The notes beneath the pieces are model-generated. The model saw nothing but the letters and a program-made list of their open reading frames with translations. It did not search any database and was not told the origin of the DNA. The position numbers were made by a program, and so were the translations under genes. A stretch of 64,000 nt of DNA from positions 248,001 through 312,000 of the forward strand of contig CAWAFQ010000014.1 in the NCBI GenBank assembly GCA_963781345.1, written 5' to 3'. Positions 49,816 to 60,642 of the stretch are shown here, piece after piece; position 1 is the first letter of the stretch; the number at the start of each line of letters is the position of its first letter. Source of the DNA: JBBRHQ01 sp963781345. GTDB taxonomy: Bacteria > Actinomycetota > Thermoleophilia > Solirubrobacterales > 70-9.

Positions 49816-51609
49816 TCAGGCGGCCAGCGCCAGCTCGCCACCCTGCGCCGCGATCATCGCCGCGTAGCGACCCTCGACGCTGAGGAGGTCGTCGTGGCGG
49901 CCGAGCTCGGCGAGGCGGCCCTCGGCGAGGACCGCGATCTGGTCGGCATCGCGAACGGTCGAGAGGCGGTGGGCGATAGCCAGCGTCGTGCGGCCGCGGG
50001 CGAGATCGTCGAGGGCGCCCTGAACGGCGCGCTCGGTCTCGGTGTCGAGGGCGCTGGTCGCCTCGTCGAGGATCAGGATCGGCGGGTCGCGCAGGACCGT
50101 GCGGGCGATCGCTATCCGCTGCTTCTCGCCGCCGGAGAAACGGTAGCCGCGCTCGCCGACGACGGTGTCGTAGCCGTCGGGCAGGGCGTCGATCAGCTCG
50201 TGGATCTGGGCGGCGCGGGCAGCCTCGACCAGCTCGGAGTCGCTCGCCCCCGGCTTGGCGAAGCGGAGGTTCTCCGCGATCGAGGCGTGGAAGAGGTAGG
50301 TCTCCTGCGAGACGACGCCGACGACCGAGGCGAGCGAGGCGTGGCTGATGTCGCGGACGTCGACGCCGTCGATCGTCACCCTTCCCTCCTCGACCTCGTA
50401 GAGGCGGGCCAGCAGGTAGGCGAGGGTCGTCTTGCCCGAGCCGGTCTCCCCGACCACCGCCAGGGTGCTGCCGGCGGACACCGCGAGGTCGATGCCGCGC
50501 AGCGTCCAGGGCCCGTCGGCGGCGTAGCGGAAGCCGACCCCCTGGAAGGCGACGTCGCCACGCAGGCTCGAGCGATCGAGCTCGACCGCGCCGGCGCGCT
50601 CCTCTATCTCGACCGGCAGCTCGAGGTACTCGAAGACCCGCTCGAACAGGGCCAGCGAGCTCTGCACGTCGATACCGACGCTGAGCAGCGACTGGATCGG
50701 GAAGAAGAGGCGCGTCTGCAGGGTGGTGAAGGCGACCAGGGTGCCGATCGAGATCACGGCGCCGCCGCCCGCGATCGTCAGCCCAGCGAAGAGGTAGACC
50801 AGCGCCGGCATCGCCGCGAAGGCGATCTGGACGGTCGCCATCCGCCAGCGCCCCGCCATCCGCGAGCGCACCTCGAGGCTCGCCAGGTCCTCGGACTCGC
50901 GCTCGAAGCGCTCGGCGAGTTCGGTCGAGCGGCCCATCGTTTTGCCGAGCAGGATCCCGGAGACCGAGAGCGATTCCTCGACCAGCGCCGACATGTCGGC
51001 GAGGCGGTCCTGGCGGATCGAGGTGATCCTGCGACGCTCGGCCCCGACCCGACGCGTCATCCAGATGAAGAAGGGCATCAGCGCGAAGGCGGCGATCGCC
51101 AGGCGCCAGTCGAGCAGGAACATCGCCACGGTGGCGGCGATCACCGTGGTCACGTTGGAGACGATCGAGGTCGCGGTCGAGGTGACGACGCTCTGGACGC
51201 CACCGATGTCGTTCGAGATCCGCGACTGGATCTCCCCGGTGCGGGTGCGGGTGAAGAAGCTCAGCGATAGCCGCTGCATGTGGCGGTAGACCTGAGCCCT
51301 GAGGTCGTGCATCACCTGCTGGCCGACGGTGTTCGAGATCAGCGTCTGGCCGACGCCGAGGGCACCGGTGGCCACGGCTATGGCGATCATCCCGCCGACG
51401 AGGACAACCAGCAGGGTGGTGTTCTGGCCGGGGATCGCCGTGTCGAGGACGCCGCGAAGCAGGAACGGAGAGACCATCCCGAGGGCTGCCGAGAAGGTGA
51501 TCAGCCCGAGGACGACCGCGATCTTGCGCCGGTAGGGGCGAAAGAGGCCGAGAAGGCGGCGCCGGTCGAGGTTGGGGTCGTCGAGTCCCGGGAGCTTGAA
51601 GCTCAGCAC
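49816..51609 (-). CDS. ABC transporter, fused permease and ATPase (exporter)
   Basis: 597 residues: six-helix membrane domain (about 20-330), then the nucleotide-binding domain with Walker A GETGSGKTTLAY, signature FSGGEKQRIAIA, Walker B ILILDEATSALD and an HRLSTV switch His. A half-transporter that dimerises (MsbA/LmrA-type) or pairs with a second subunit. Start overlaps the end of the MarR gene by seven bases, so the pair is an operon in which MarR likely senses an exported compound. Confidence 0.94.
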   Translation of the reverse strand: MLSFKLPGLDDPNLDRRRLLGLFRPYRRKIAVVLGLITFSAALGMVSPFLLRGVLDTAIPGQNTTLLVVLVGGMIAIAVATGALGVGQTLISNTVGQQVMHDLRAQVYRHMQRLSLSFFTRTRTGEIQSRISNDIGGVQSVVTSTATSIVSNVTTVIAATVAMFLLDWRLAIAAFALMPFFIWMTRRVGAERRRITSIRQDRLADMSALVEESLSVSGILLGKTMGRSTELAERFERESEDLASLEVRSRMAGRWRMATVQIAFAAMPALVYLFAGLTIAGGGAVISIGTLVAFTTLQTRLFFPIQSLLSVGIDVQSSLALFERVFEYLELPVEIEERAGAVELDRSSLRGDVAFQGVGFRYAADGPWTLRGIDLAVSAGSTLAVVGETGSGKTTLAYLLARLYEVEEGRVTIDGVDVRDISHASLASVVGVVSQETYLFHASIAENLRFAKPGASDSELVEAARAAQIHELIDALPDGYDTVVGERGYRFSGGEKQRIAIARTVLRDPPILILDEATSALDTETERAVQGALDDLARGRTTLAIAHRLSTVRDADQIAVLAEGRLAELGRHDDLLSVEGRYAAMIAAQGGELALAA

Positions 51610-52157
51610 CGGCGACCGCCGCGTGGTCCGGAGCAGGCGTGGGTGGTCAGACGCTCGAGGGCACCGAGGAACTGCCGGCGCTCTCGGGCGTCAAGGGGGG
51701 AGAGGAGGTCGGCCTCGGCCTCGGCGGTGGCGCGCTTGGCGCTCTCGAGCCTGAGGTGGCCGGCGTCGGTGAGGCCGACGAGGTGGCGGCGGCGGTCGGC
51801 GGCGTCGCGGGCGCGGACGACGAGGCCGTCCTGCTGCAGCGCGTCGAGCAGTCCGACCAGGTTGCTGGGATCGATCCTCAGGGCTGCACCGAGCTGCTGC
51901 TGGGAGATCGGGCCGGCGCGGTTGAGGTGGTCGAGGACCCCGAACTCGTGCGTGCGCATCTCCAGCTCGGCCAACGCCCGCCCCATCCGGTACCCGGTCA
52001 TCCGAGCCAGGCGGATGATCATCAGGGCGCTGCCACCGGCAGGGGCGACGGCCGACGGCGCGCTCGCCTTCTTTCGGGTGGGGGTGCCGATGGTCGGGGA
52101 CACGGGGGAGAGGTTAGCCGAAATTGGTGGGTCTGGCAAACTATTGGTTCTTACCAT
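51603..52157 (-). CDS. MarR-family transcriptional regulator
   Basis: 184 residues. The winged helix-turn-helix lies about residues 75-145 (MRTHEFGVLDHLNRAGPISQ, then QLGAALRIDPSNLVGLLDAL and the wing DAADRRRHLVGLTDAG). About 40 residues of Pro/Ser-rich N-terminus precede the domain. Expected to repress itself and the ABC exporter it overlaps. The AT-rich 47 bases separating it from lon probably contain both promoters and its operator. Confidence 0.9.
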   Translation of the reverse strand: MVRTNSLPDPPISANLSPVSPTIGTPTRKKASAPSAVAPAGGSALMIIRLARMTGYRMGRALAELEMRTHEFGVLDHLNRAGPISQQQLGAALRIDPSNLVGLLDALQQDGLVVRARDAADRRRHLVGLTDAGHLRLESAKRATAEAEADLLSPLDARERRQFLGALERLTTHACSGPRGGRRC

Positions 52158-52204
52158 GATTGTTCGCTATATTGATTCATGTTCCCACGAAGAAAGAGAT
52201 TGAG

Positions 52205-54499
<2,295 letters not shown>

Positions 54500-54511
54500 C
54501 CGCCCCCCCGC

Positions 54512-54563
54512 CGAGCCTTACAAAACAGCCGTATTTCAGCCAAAACGTCAGTCTCGGCCCGCG
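54512..54563. repeat. 52-bp direct repeat, left copy
   Basis: Begins CGAGCCTTAC and ends CTCGGCCCGCG, with GCCGTATTTCAGCC in the middle. It matches 55465-55516 at 50 of 52 positions, same orientation. The two copies bracket the DUF2236 gene. Confidence 0.85.
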
Positions 54564-54618
54564 GGGTAGGGGTGGGGGCACAACCGGATGCGTCCAGGCT
54601 TGCGTAGAAGATGAGGCG

Positions 54619-55431
54619 ATGAGCGAGCGCAGCTACTTCAGTGACGCCTCGATGATCCGGCGGGTCAACTCCGAGCCCGCGGTGGCGTTCTCAGGCGGGC
54701 GGGCTCTGCTGATGCAGGCCGCCCACCCGGTCGCCTTCGCCGGCTTCTTCGCGACCACGCGCTCACTCGAGGACCCCTACGAGCGGCTGCGCCGAACCGC
54801 AGTGATCATGGACACGATCGCCTTCGGCCCGCGGGAGCAGGCCGACCGCGAGACGGCTCGGGTGCGAAGTGTCCACAGCCGCATCCGCGGTGAGCTCACC
54901 GAGCCGGCCGGGGTCTTTCAGGCGGGCACGCCGTATGCGGCGGACGATCCCGGGCTGCTCCTCTGGATTCTGGCGGCGCTGGTCGACTCCGGCCTGCGTG
55001 TCTACGAGCGCTACGTCGGCGGACTCGACCGGGCCGAGCGCGACGCCTACTGGCGCGACTACCGTGTGGTCGGCGGGCTCTTTGGCCTCGAGGATGGCCA
55101 GATGCCGGAGGCGATCGAAGATTTCGATCGCTACATCGAGGGAATGCTGCGCGGCGGCGAGCTCGAGGTGACCCCGCAGGCGCGCGCTCTCGGCCGCGAG
55201 ATCGTCCTCAACCCGCCGGCGCCGGCCCTTGCGCGGCCGCTGGTCGAGCTGGTCAACTTCATCACGATCGGGATGCTGCCGGGCCCGATCAGGCGCGGCT
55301 ACGGCTTCTCCTGGGATCCGGTCAGAGGCCTGGCGCTCGGCGGCGGTGCCGCCTACACGCGCACGGTGCTGTGGCCGCTCGTCCCGGCGCCGCTTCGCCG
55401 CCGAGCCGGCGCCGCGATGCGCCCGGCCTAA
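54619..55431 (+). CDS. DUF2236 (MpaB-like oxygenase family) protein
   Basis: 270 residues. Matches the oxygenase MpaB/Lcp-related DUF2236 family: LMQAAHPVAFAGF with the heme-candidate His (about residue 36), VHSRIRG with a second conserved His, and NPPAPALARPLVELVNF. Family members include a heme-b rubber oxygenase; the substrate here is unknown. Carried between two 52-base direct repeats, which suggests it is a cassette or an inserted gene. Confidence 0.87.
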   Translation: MSERSYFSDASMIRRVNSEPAVAFSGGRALLMQAAHPVAFAGFFATTRSLEDPYERLRRTAVIMDTIAFGPREQADRETARVRSVHSRIRGELTEPAGVFQAGTPYAADDPGLLLWILAALVDSGLRVYERYVGGLDRAERDAYWRDYRVVGGLFGLEDGQMPEAIEDFDRYIEGMLRGGELEVTPQARALGREIVLNPPAPALARPLVELVNFITIGMLPGPIRRGYGFSWDPVRGLALGGGAAYTRTVLWPLVPAPLRRRAGAAMRPA

Positions 55432-55464
55432 CCCCCCGCGCCGCGCCGAGCCGCGCCGCCGCGG

Positions 55465-55516
55465 CGAGCCTTACGAAACAGCCGTATTTCAGCCATAACG
55501 TCAGTCTCGGCCCGCG
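55465..55516. repeat. 52-bp direct repeat, right copy
   Basis: Second copy of the repeat at 54512-54563, differing at two bases. Its right end overlaps the last 16 bases of the thioesterase gene (reverse), so that gene's C-terminus lies within the repeat. Confidence 0.85.
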
Positions 55517-55917
55517 CTGTAGAGGATGAGGCCGGCGCGGACGTCGGCGGGGATCTCGGCCTTCTCGCCGGACTCGAGCGCGACGAAGACGTGGCGCAGC
55601 TCTCCCTCGCTGCAGATCACGCCGTCGCGGCTGATCTCCAGGTGCGAGGTCATCGAGGTCGTCCCGAGCCGCGTCACCTCGACGCTGACGTCGACTTCCT
55701 CGTCGAAACGGACAGGGGAGAGATAGCGGATACCAGCCTCGGCGACGACGATGTCGGTGCCGGCCGCATTCATCTCGTCGAACGGAGCAACGGCCTCGCG
55801 CCAGAGCTCGGTGATCGCGATGTCGAAGTACTCGAGGTGGTTGGCGTAGAAGAGGACGTTCTGCGGGTCGCAGTCGGAGAAGCGAACGCGGATGCGGTGG
55901 CTGAACTTCCGGTGCAC
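55501..55917 (-). CDS. Acyl-CoA thioesterase, 4HBT (hotdog) family
   Basis: 138 residues from GTG 55917. The YbgC/4HBT signature VRFSDCDPQNVLFYANHLEYFD includes the catalytic Asp in DPQNVLFY (about residue 17). Hydrolyses acyl- or aryl-CoA thioesters in the cytoplasm. Divergent from the EamA gene with 28 bases between starts. The C-terminal GRD is encoded inside the 52-base repeat. Confidence 0.9.
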   Translation of the reverse strand: MHRKFSHRIRVRFSDCDPQNVLFYANHLEYFDIAITELWREAVAPFDEMNAAGTDIVVAEAGIRYLSPVRFDEEVDVSVEVTRLGTTSMTSHLEISRDGVICSEGELRHVFVALESGEKAEIPADVRAGLILYSAGRD

Positions 55918-55945
55918 GGCCGGCGAGTCTAGATTCACAGGGCCG

Positions 55946-56818
55946 ATGGAGGCGAGCCCGCGGACAGCCCGAGCATTTCCCGTCGCGCTGGTGGTCGGCG
56001 GGATCGTCTCGGTCCAGTCCGGCTCGGCGCTGGCGACGACCCTGTTTGAGGACCTGGGGCCGGCCGGGACCGTCTTCCTGCGGTCGCTGTTCGCCGCCGT
56101 CGTCCTGGCGGCTCTCTGGCGACCCTCGTTCCGGGGCCGCCCGCGCGAGGCATTGCGCATCGCGGCGATCTACGGCGTGGTGCTGGCGGCGATGAATCTC
56201 TGTTTCTACGAGGCGCTCGACCGGCTCCCGCTCGGCATCGCCGTCACCCTCGAGTTCGTTGGCCCGCTGGGCGTGGCCGTCCTCAGTACCCGCAAGGCGG
56301 TCGACTTCATCTGGGTCGCGCTCGCGGCGGCGGGCATCGTCCTTCTCTCCGGCGGTCTCGGCGGCTCCGGCATCGACGGGCTCGGAGCCGCCCTGGCCCT
56401 GGTGGCCGGGTTCTTCTGGGGCGCCTACATCTTCATCGCAGCCGATGTCGGGCGGGCCTTCGAGGGCGGCGCAGGGCTGGCGATAGGGATGGTGGTCTCG
56501 GCGCTGCTCCTGATCCCGTTCGGAGTCGCGGGCGGCGGCGCAGACCTGCTCGACCCACGCCTGCTCGCGCTCGGCGCCGGGGTCGCGATCCTCAGCTCGG
56601 TGATCCCCTACTCGTTCGAGCTCGAGGCCCTGCGCCGCCTCCCGGCCGGCGTCTTCGGCGTGCTGATGAGCCTCGAACCTGCGGTGGCGGCGCTGATCGG
56701 CTTCATCGCCCTCGACCAGGCCCTGGCGACGCGCGAGGTCGTCGCGATCGCCCTCGTCGTCGCCGCCAGTGCCGGGGCGCTTCGCTCGAGCGCCGGGCCA
56801 CCGCCGATCGAGCCCTGA
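55946..56818 (+). CDS. EamA-family (DMT) transporter
   Basis: 290 residues from ATG 55946, about ten helices in two EamA repeats. Similar to RhtA-type amino-acid or metabolite exporters (LGIAVTLEFVGPLGVAVLS, and PAGVFGVLMSLEPAVAALIG in the second half). TAGATT at 55930-55935, ten bases before the ATG, would give a leaderless transcript. Confidence 0.9.
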   Translation: MEASPRTARAFPVALVVGGIVSVQSGSALATTLFEDLGPAGTVFLRSLFAAVVLAALWRPSFRGRPREALRIAAIYGVVLAAMNLCFYEALDRLPLGIAVTLEFVGPLGVAVLSTRKAVDFIWVALAAAGIVLLSGGLGGSGIDGLGAALALVAGFFWGAYIFIAADVGRAFEGGAGLAIGMVVSALLLIPFGVAGGGADLLDPRLLALGAGVAILSSVIPYSFELEALRRLPAGVFGVLMSLEPAVAALIGFIALDQALATREVVAIALVVAASAGALRSSAGPPPIEP

Positions 56819-56830
56819 GCCGCCGACGAA

Positions 56831-56874
56831 ACATTGCCTGGTTTCGTGGCCCATGGACCCCAAGACCACGCAAC
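56831..56874 (+). promoter_or_regulatory. Palindrome-like element upstream of tRNA-His
   Basis: ACATTGCCTGGTTTC...GGCCCATGGACCCC...CACGCAAC matches the 34522-34562 element before tRNA-Pro over most of its length, including the central GGCCCAT and GACCC. The arms are less perfect here. It ends 30 bases before TACATT and 47 before the tRNA. Confidence 0.6.
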
Positions 56875-56920
56875 GATCAGCCCGGGGCCCCGCCGCCGAC
56901 CGCTACATTTGAGCGCGCGC

Positions 56921-56994
56921 GGTGGGCGTAGCTCAGCTGGTAGAGCTCCTGGTTGTGGTCCAGGCGGTCGCGGGTTCGAGTCCCGTCGCTCACC
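56921..56994 (+). tRNA. tRNA-His (GTG)
   Basis: Cloverleaf including G-1 (paired with C73, as required for tRNA-His): acceptor GTGGGCG/CGCTCAC, D-arm AGCTCAGCTGGTAGAGC, anticodon arm CCTGG-TTGTGGT-CCAGG with GTG, T-arm CGGGTTCGAGTCCCG. CCA not encoded. Confidence 0.95.
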
Positions 56995-56998
56995 TTCA

Positions 56999-57030
56999 GC
57001 GAAAGCCCTGCTAGCGCGGGGTTTTCGTTT
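56999..57030 (+). terminator. Terminator after tRNA-His
   Basis: GCGAAAGCCC and GCGGGGTTTTCG pair as a stem around TGCTAGC, followed by TTTTGG. It ends the tRNA transcript before the phage-like segment. Confidence 0.65.
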
Positions 57031-57343
57031 TGGCCGCAACGGCGGGCGCTGGACCGCGGGGGGCCCAAGCGGGGCCTATTCTTGACAGGGACCGTCGCCG
57101 TCTTACGCTGAAAAGCAGAGCGCGAACTACCTGACGTGACCCTCTTCTAGGAGTCCGTCCCTTAGCCACAGGCCTACGTTTACGGGGTTTTCGAGGGGGG
57201 CTCCATCCGACCTTTTCCTGATGCTGAACTTCCAAGAAGTCCAGAACTTGAGACCTGGCAACGCCATGATCAAGAGCTAACCCGGAGCGATCGACGGAGC
57301 TGCAACCGACGCCGACACCGGCGTCTCCTACACGGAGGCCTGG
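57031..57343. other. Gene-free stretch after tRNA-His
   Basis: About 310 bases with lower GC than the neighbours and no recognisable coding sequence or repeat of the tRNA 3' end. It precedes a broken phage-type gene, so it is probably residue of an integrated element. Confidence 0.4.
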
Positions 57344-57867
57344 ATGGCCCCAAGAACCCGCCGCAACTACAACGACGAAGAGATCGAGCGCGGCCTGGTC
57401 GCAATGGCCCTTCACAGCGCCAACTCCACCCGCGCCCACGCTTCCCTCAAGGAGCAGGGGCTCCCGATCAGCGCCCGGACCCTCTACACCTGGGTCCACA
57501 AGACCAAGACCGAGCGATACGAGCAAGTCCGCCGAGAAGTTATGCCCCAGATCAAGGAAGCCGCCCACGCCGGCCACATGGCCTCGTTGCCCGCGCTCAC
57601 GAGCTCGAGCACAAGTTCCTTCAACGCATCGAGAAAGACCTGCCAGAGATTCCGGCCAGAGACCTACCAGGGGGCTTGAGGAACGTCTCGACCGTCTCGG
57701 GCATCCATTCAGACAAGGCAAGGGATCTGAGAGGCGCTCCCGTGGTCGTCGAGCATCGATTGATGGGGGACCTGCTTAGGGCGATGAGGGCTAAGGGGAT
57801 CCAGGTTGACTTCGACGTGGATGGAATCGCAGAAGAAGGCACGAGGTCACTGGGCAAAGGCTCGTGA
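57344..57867 (+). pseudogene. Phage terminase-small-subunit-like protein, frameshifted
   Basis: The frame from ATG 57344 starts TRRNYNDEEIERGLVAMALH with an HTH-like GLPISARTLYTWV, then shifts at about 57587-57594; the following ELEHKFLQRIEKDLPEI and PARDLPGGLRNVST continue in another frame to the TGA at 57867. Joined by a one-base deletion call it is about 174 residues and resembles small DNA-binding proteins of actinobacterial prophages. No other phage genes are present. Confidence 0.6.
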
Positions 57868-57872
57868 CGGGA

Positions 57873-58274
57873 TTACTCCGACAGCCCGGCGGCTTCGAGG
57901 GCCTCGGCCCAACTCCCGTACAAGCGGACACGCCCTACCTTGCCGCCCCGCATCGTGAAAACGTAACCCAATTCCCTCTCGACGCTCACTCCGGTGCTCC
58001 GACCGCGTCCCCGTTCCTGGACGAGAACGACGACTTGATCGCCGGCATCCAGATAGTCGCGAATTTCGAAGCCATAGTCGGTCCACATTCCGGTCCAGCT
58101 CTCGACCGCGCCCCGGACCTCCTCGATGCCTCGGTAGACCGCCGCGTCAGGGCCGAGTCCAGGCGTCTCAATCCATTCAACCTCGGGATCAACGAACTCC
58201 AAGGTCGTTTTCCAGTCTCCTGCGGCAAAGGCCTCCACACCGCGCCGCGCGATCTCCACGTTCTCCTGCGACAT
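57873..58274 (-). CDS. SnoaL-like (NTF2-fold) protein, second array copy 2
   Basis: 133 residues: MSQENVEIARRGVEAF, DYLDAGDQVVVLVQERGRG and tail AEALEAAGLSE. Starts three bases after the stop of the gene at 58278 (TAG-gcg-ATGTC), the junction seen in the 35.5-36.7 kb array. Confidence 0.86.
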   Translation of the reverse strand: MSQENVEIARRGVEAFAAGDWKTTLEFVDPEVEWIETPGLGPDAAVYRGIEEVRGAVESWTGMWTDYGFEIRDYLDAGDQVVVLVQERGRGRSTGVSVERELGYVFTMRGGKVGRVRLYGSWAEALEAAGLSE

Positions 58275-58277
58275 CGC

Positions 58278-58679
58278 CTACCCCTCAAGGCCGGCAGCTT
58301 CGAGAGCTTCGGCCTCGCTTCCGAACACGCGCGAGCGAATGGCCTTCCTGTTGCGCCACTCGGTGACCACCCAGGACGTCTGCCCGGTGGGCGCGTCGCT
58401 CTCCAGGCCCTGGCCGCTCATCCGCACCCGCGCAACGGTCACGTCACCAATGTCTCGTACCTCTTCGATCTCCGACCTGAAGTCGGGGAAGACGGTGAAC
58501 AGGTCGTTCCACCAGCGCCGCAGACCGTCGTGGCCGCGGTAGGAGTCGCCGCCGTCCACCTCCAGGAGGCGCGGAATGAACTCCATGTCGGGGTCGGTGA
58601 ACGCGAGGGCGCCATCGATGTCGCGCCGGTTGAGTGCGTCAGCCGATCGGTAGACCTGGTCCACGTTCTCCTGCGACAT
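58278..58679 (-). CDS. SnoaL-like (NTF2-fold) protein, second array copy 1
   Basis: 133 residues from ATG 58679: MSQENVDQVYRSADAL, GHDGLRRWWNDLF, VRDIGDVTVARVRMSG and tail AEALEAAGLEG. Behind the leader GCGATACTGCGCAGACG, nearly identical to that of the distant copies at 36723 and 41300. Confidence 0.86.
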   Translation of the reverse strand: MSQENVDQVYRSADALNRRDIDGALAFTDPDMEFIPRLLEVDGGDSYRGHDGLRRWWNDLFTVFPDFRSEIEEVRDIGDVTVARVRMSGQGLESDAPTGQTSWVVTEWRNRKAIRSRVFGSEAEALEAAGLEG

Positions 58680-58806
58680 CGTCTGCGCAGTATCGCGCCT
58701 GCGGGAGCACGGCGTTTTTGGCGGGCGCATTGGCGCGGTGTCCGCTCCGCCAACTCGAAAAACCCGCTGCCCCGGCGACCCACGCCAGGCCAGAGGCGGG
58801 CGTGGC

Positions 58807-59310
58807 CTAAGGCGTGACAGTCTCCACGCTTCGCCGCGGGAAGGGCGACTTGGCGCCTTCCGGATAGTCCGGATAGCGCAGGAAGTAGTCCTGATCCGCT
58901 GGCCCGTCCGGCAAGAAGCGGCCGGCATCGCTGATCCTCGTCACGGTCCTGCCCGGCCAATGGCCCGAGGCGTCGACGTCACGGATCGCCTCCTCGGCCA
59001 CCCGGCGCTGCTCGTCGCTCGTGCAGAAGATCTCCGAGCGGTAGATGGAGCCGACGAGATGTTCATCGAGGTCGGGGCGGTGGACCTGAAAGAAGTACTC
59101 GAGTAGGTCCCGATAGGAGATCCGCTCCGGGTCGAAGACAACTTCGACAGCCTCGGCGTGACCGCCAGGGCTTCCCACGGTCGGGTTGTCGCCCTCGCCG
59201 CCGGTCCATCCCACGCGGGTGGAGATGACTCCGCTGGGGTGGCGCAGGAGTTGCTGCTGGAGCCAGGCGCAGCCTCCCGCGAGGACCGCAGTCTCACCGT
59301 TATCACTCAT
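58807..59310 (-). CDS. MsrA-like methionine sulfoxide reductase (variant motif)
   Basis: 167 residues. VLAGGCAWLQQQLL replaces the standard GCFWG, and GWTGGEGDNPTVGSPGGHAEAVEV follows; the Cys is kept, the Phe and Gly are not. Lacks the N-terminal extension of the gene at 43442. Probably an MsrA paralog with altered substrate preference. Shine-Dalgarno GGAGGAG is a few bases upstream. Confidence 0.82.
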   Translation of the reverse strand: MSDNGETAVLAGGCAWLQQQLLRHPSGVISTRVGWTGGEGDNPTVGSPGGHAEAVEVVFDPERISYRDLLEYFFQVHRPDLDEHLVGSIYRSEIFCTSDEQRRVAEEAIRDVDASGHWPGRTVTRISDAGRFLPDGPADQDYFLRYPDYPEGAKSPFPRRSVETVTP

Positions 59311-59801
59311 AGCTTCTTCTCCTCCTTCGACGATGCGTTAGGGCAGTGAAAGAGACATCCTCTTACCCTAGCCGACCGGCCTGTCGGGCCCGGTAAATCC
59401 GAAGAGATGACTTCGAAGATCAGCGCGAAGGTGGCGAAGGCACCGACCATCAGCGGTATGGAGCGGGTTGCTGGTGGAAGGCGAGTTCTGGTTTGTCTAC
59501 ACGATGGCTGACGGCAGGTGGATCAGCGTGATGCTGGCTCTGCGGGCCGAGGCGCCCAGATGTCGATGCAGCGCCGCTTCGCCGTGAAGAACCCGGCAGA
59601 CGTGGACGTCTCGCCCGGGGGGCGTCGACGAGTTCAGGGCCGAGGGATCATCGGGCGCAGACATGGTCTGGGGGTCTGGGCTCCCGGGGCGGTTGGGAGA
59701 GACTCCCGTACGGCGGTTCCGCTCAAGGCCCTCGACAAGCTGGAACCTTCCTCTCGATCTTCTAGAGTTCCGGGAGCGATCAAGACGAGGGGAGAGTTGG
59801 A
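59311..59801. other. Gene-poor stretch between MsrA-like gene and the small peptide
   Basis: 490 bases. Reading frames through it (for example forward from 59518) are short and have no coding-like pattern; some could be decayed. A likely promoter for the peptide downstream is TAGAGT (59763-59768). Confidence 0.35.
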
Positions 59802-59903
59802 ATGCAGAACAGCACAGCACCTGCGTATGAGGCTCCGGCCATCGAGGAAATCGACAACGACGGTCAGCCGATCCTGACGGCGCCACTGAACAGCGTCATG
59901 TGA
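59802..59903 (+). CDS. 33-residue peptide with a YxxPxI leader-like motif (possible RiPP precursor)
   Basis: ATG 59802 after GGGGAGAGTTGG; the peptide contains AYEAPAIEEIDNDGQP near its start and ends LTAPLNSVM. The Y-x-x-P-x-(I/L) motif is the binding signature recognised by RRE (PqqD-like) proteins in lasso and related RiPP leaders. No obvious cyclase, protease partner or RRE protein is beside it, although a CPBP-type membrane protease lies 740 bases on. The leader may lack a typical core. Confidence 0.45.
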   Translation: MQNSTAPAYEAPAIEEIDNDGQPILTAPLNSVM

Positions 59904-59997
59904 GCGCGACCGGGTTTGCGGCCCGGCATCGCGTTCAGCCGGGGCAACCCTCTCGCGGCGTGAGGGGAGTAGGGTCGGTCGCGGTTCTCGCCACGCG

Positions 59998-60588
59998 GTG
60001 ATCGCTCCTTCTCTACCCACTCCTCCCCGACGCTCCGCTGCATGGCAGCGGATTGGAATCGCTGGCGCGCTGCTCGTCGCCACGCTCGCTTCAGCGCCAG
60101 CCGCGTTCGCCGGCAGCACTCACTCGGTCAGGGTCCTGAGCACCAACGGCCACGTGATCGCGACATTCCACTCCGCTCGGTGCAGGAAGGGCGGAAAGGG
60201 CGCGAAGGATTTCGTCGCCCACGGCCACTCCAGCAACGGCACCTACAGCCTCTACGTTTCGATCGATCAGTTCTCTGGCTTCCATCACTACGAGCTGGGT
60301 TTGGATCGCAATGCCGACCCCTTTGTGATCTTCTCCAACGCCCATTCCGATAGTGCCCCCGCCTACAGCAACATTTTCGTGCCTCCGTTCCCGTCGCCAG
60401 GTGGCGGCGGGATCGACTTCGCAGGCCACGGCAGGCTTATGGGGGTCGGCTTCAGCCCGGCCTACTCGCGGGACTTCTCCGATGCCGTGACCTTTACCGG
60501 CGTCCTCACATGTAGGTATAAGAGGAAGAAGCGGCGCTCGGATCTCCCCCAGTCGGCCAGCACCCGCCGCTACCAGACATTTCCCTGA
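59998..60588 (+). CDS. Secreted protein of unknown function
   Basis: 196 residues from GTG 59998. A signal peptide (about residues 15-38, IGIAGALLVATLASAPAAFA) is followed by a soluble, His- and Tyr-rich domain (HGHSSNGTYSLYV, SGFHHYELGLD) ending in a basic tail. No recognised family. Confidence 0.65.
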   Translation: MIAPSLPTPPRRSAAWQRIGIAGALLVATLASAPAAFAGSTHSVRVLSTNGHVIATFHSARCRKGGKGAKDFVAHGHSSNGTYSLYVSIDQFSGFHHYELGLDRNADPFVIFSNAHSDSAPAYSNIFVPPFPSPGGGGIDFAGHGRLMGVGFSPAYSRDFSDAVTFTGVLTCRYKRKKRRSDLPQSASTRRYQTFP

Positions 60589-60642
60589 GCCGAGGGCGCG
60601 CCGCTCGCTCCTCCTTGCCGCCGACGGGACAGCGGCGCCCCT

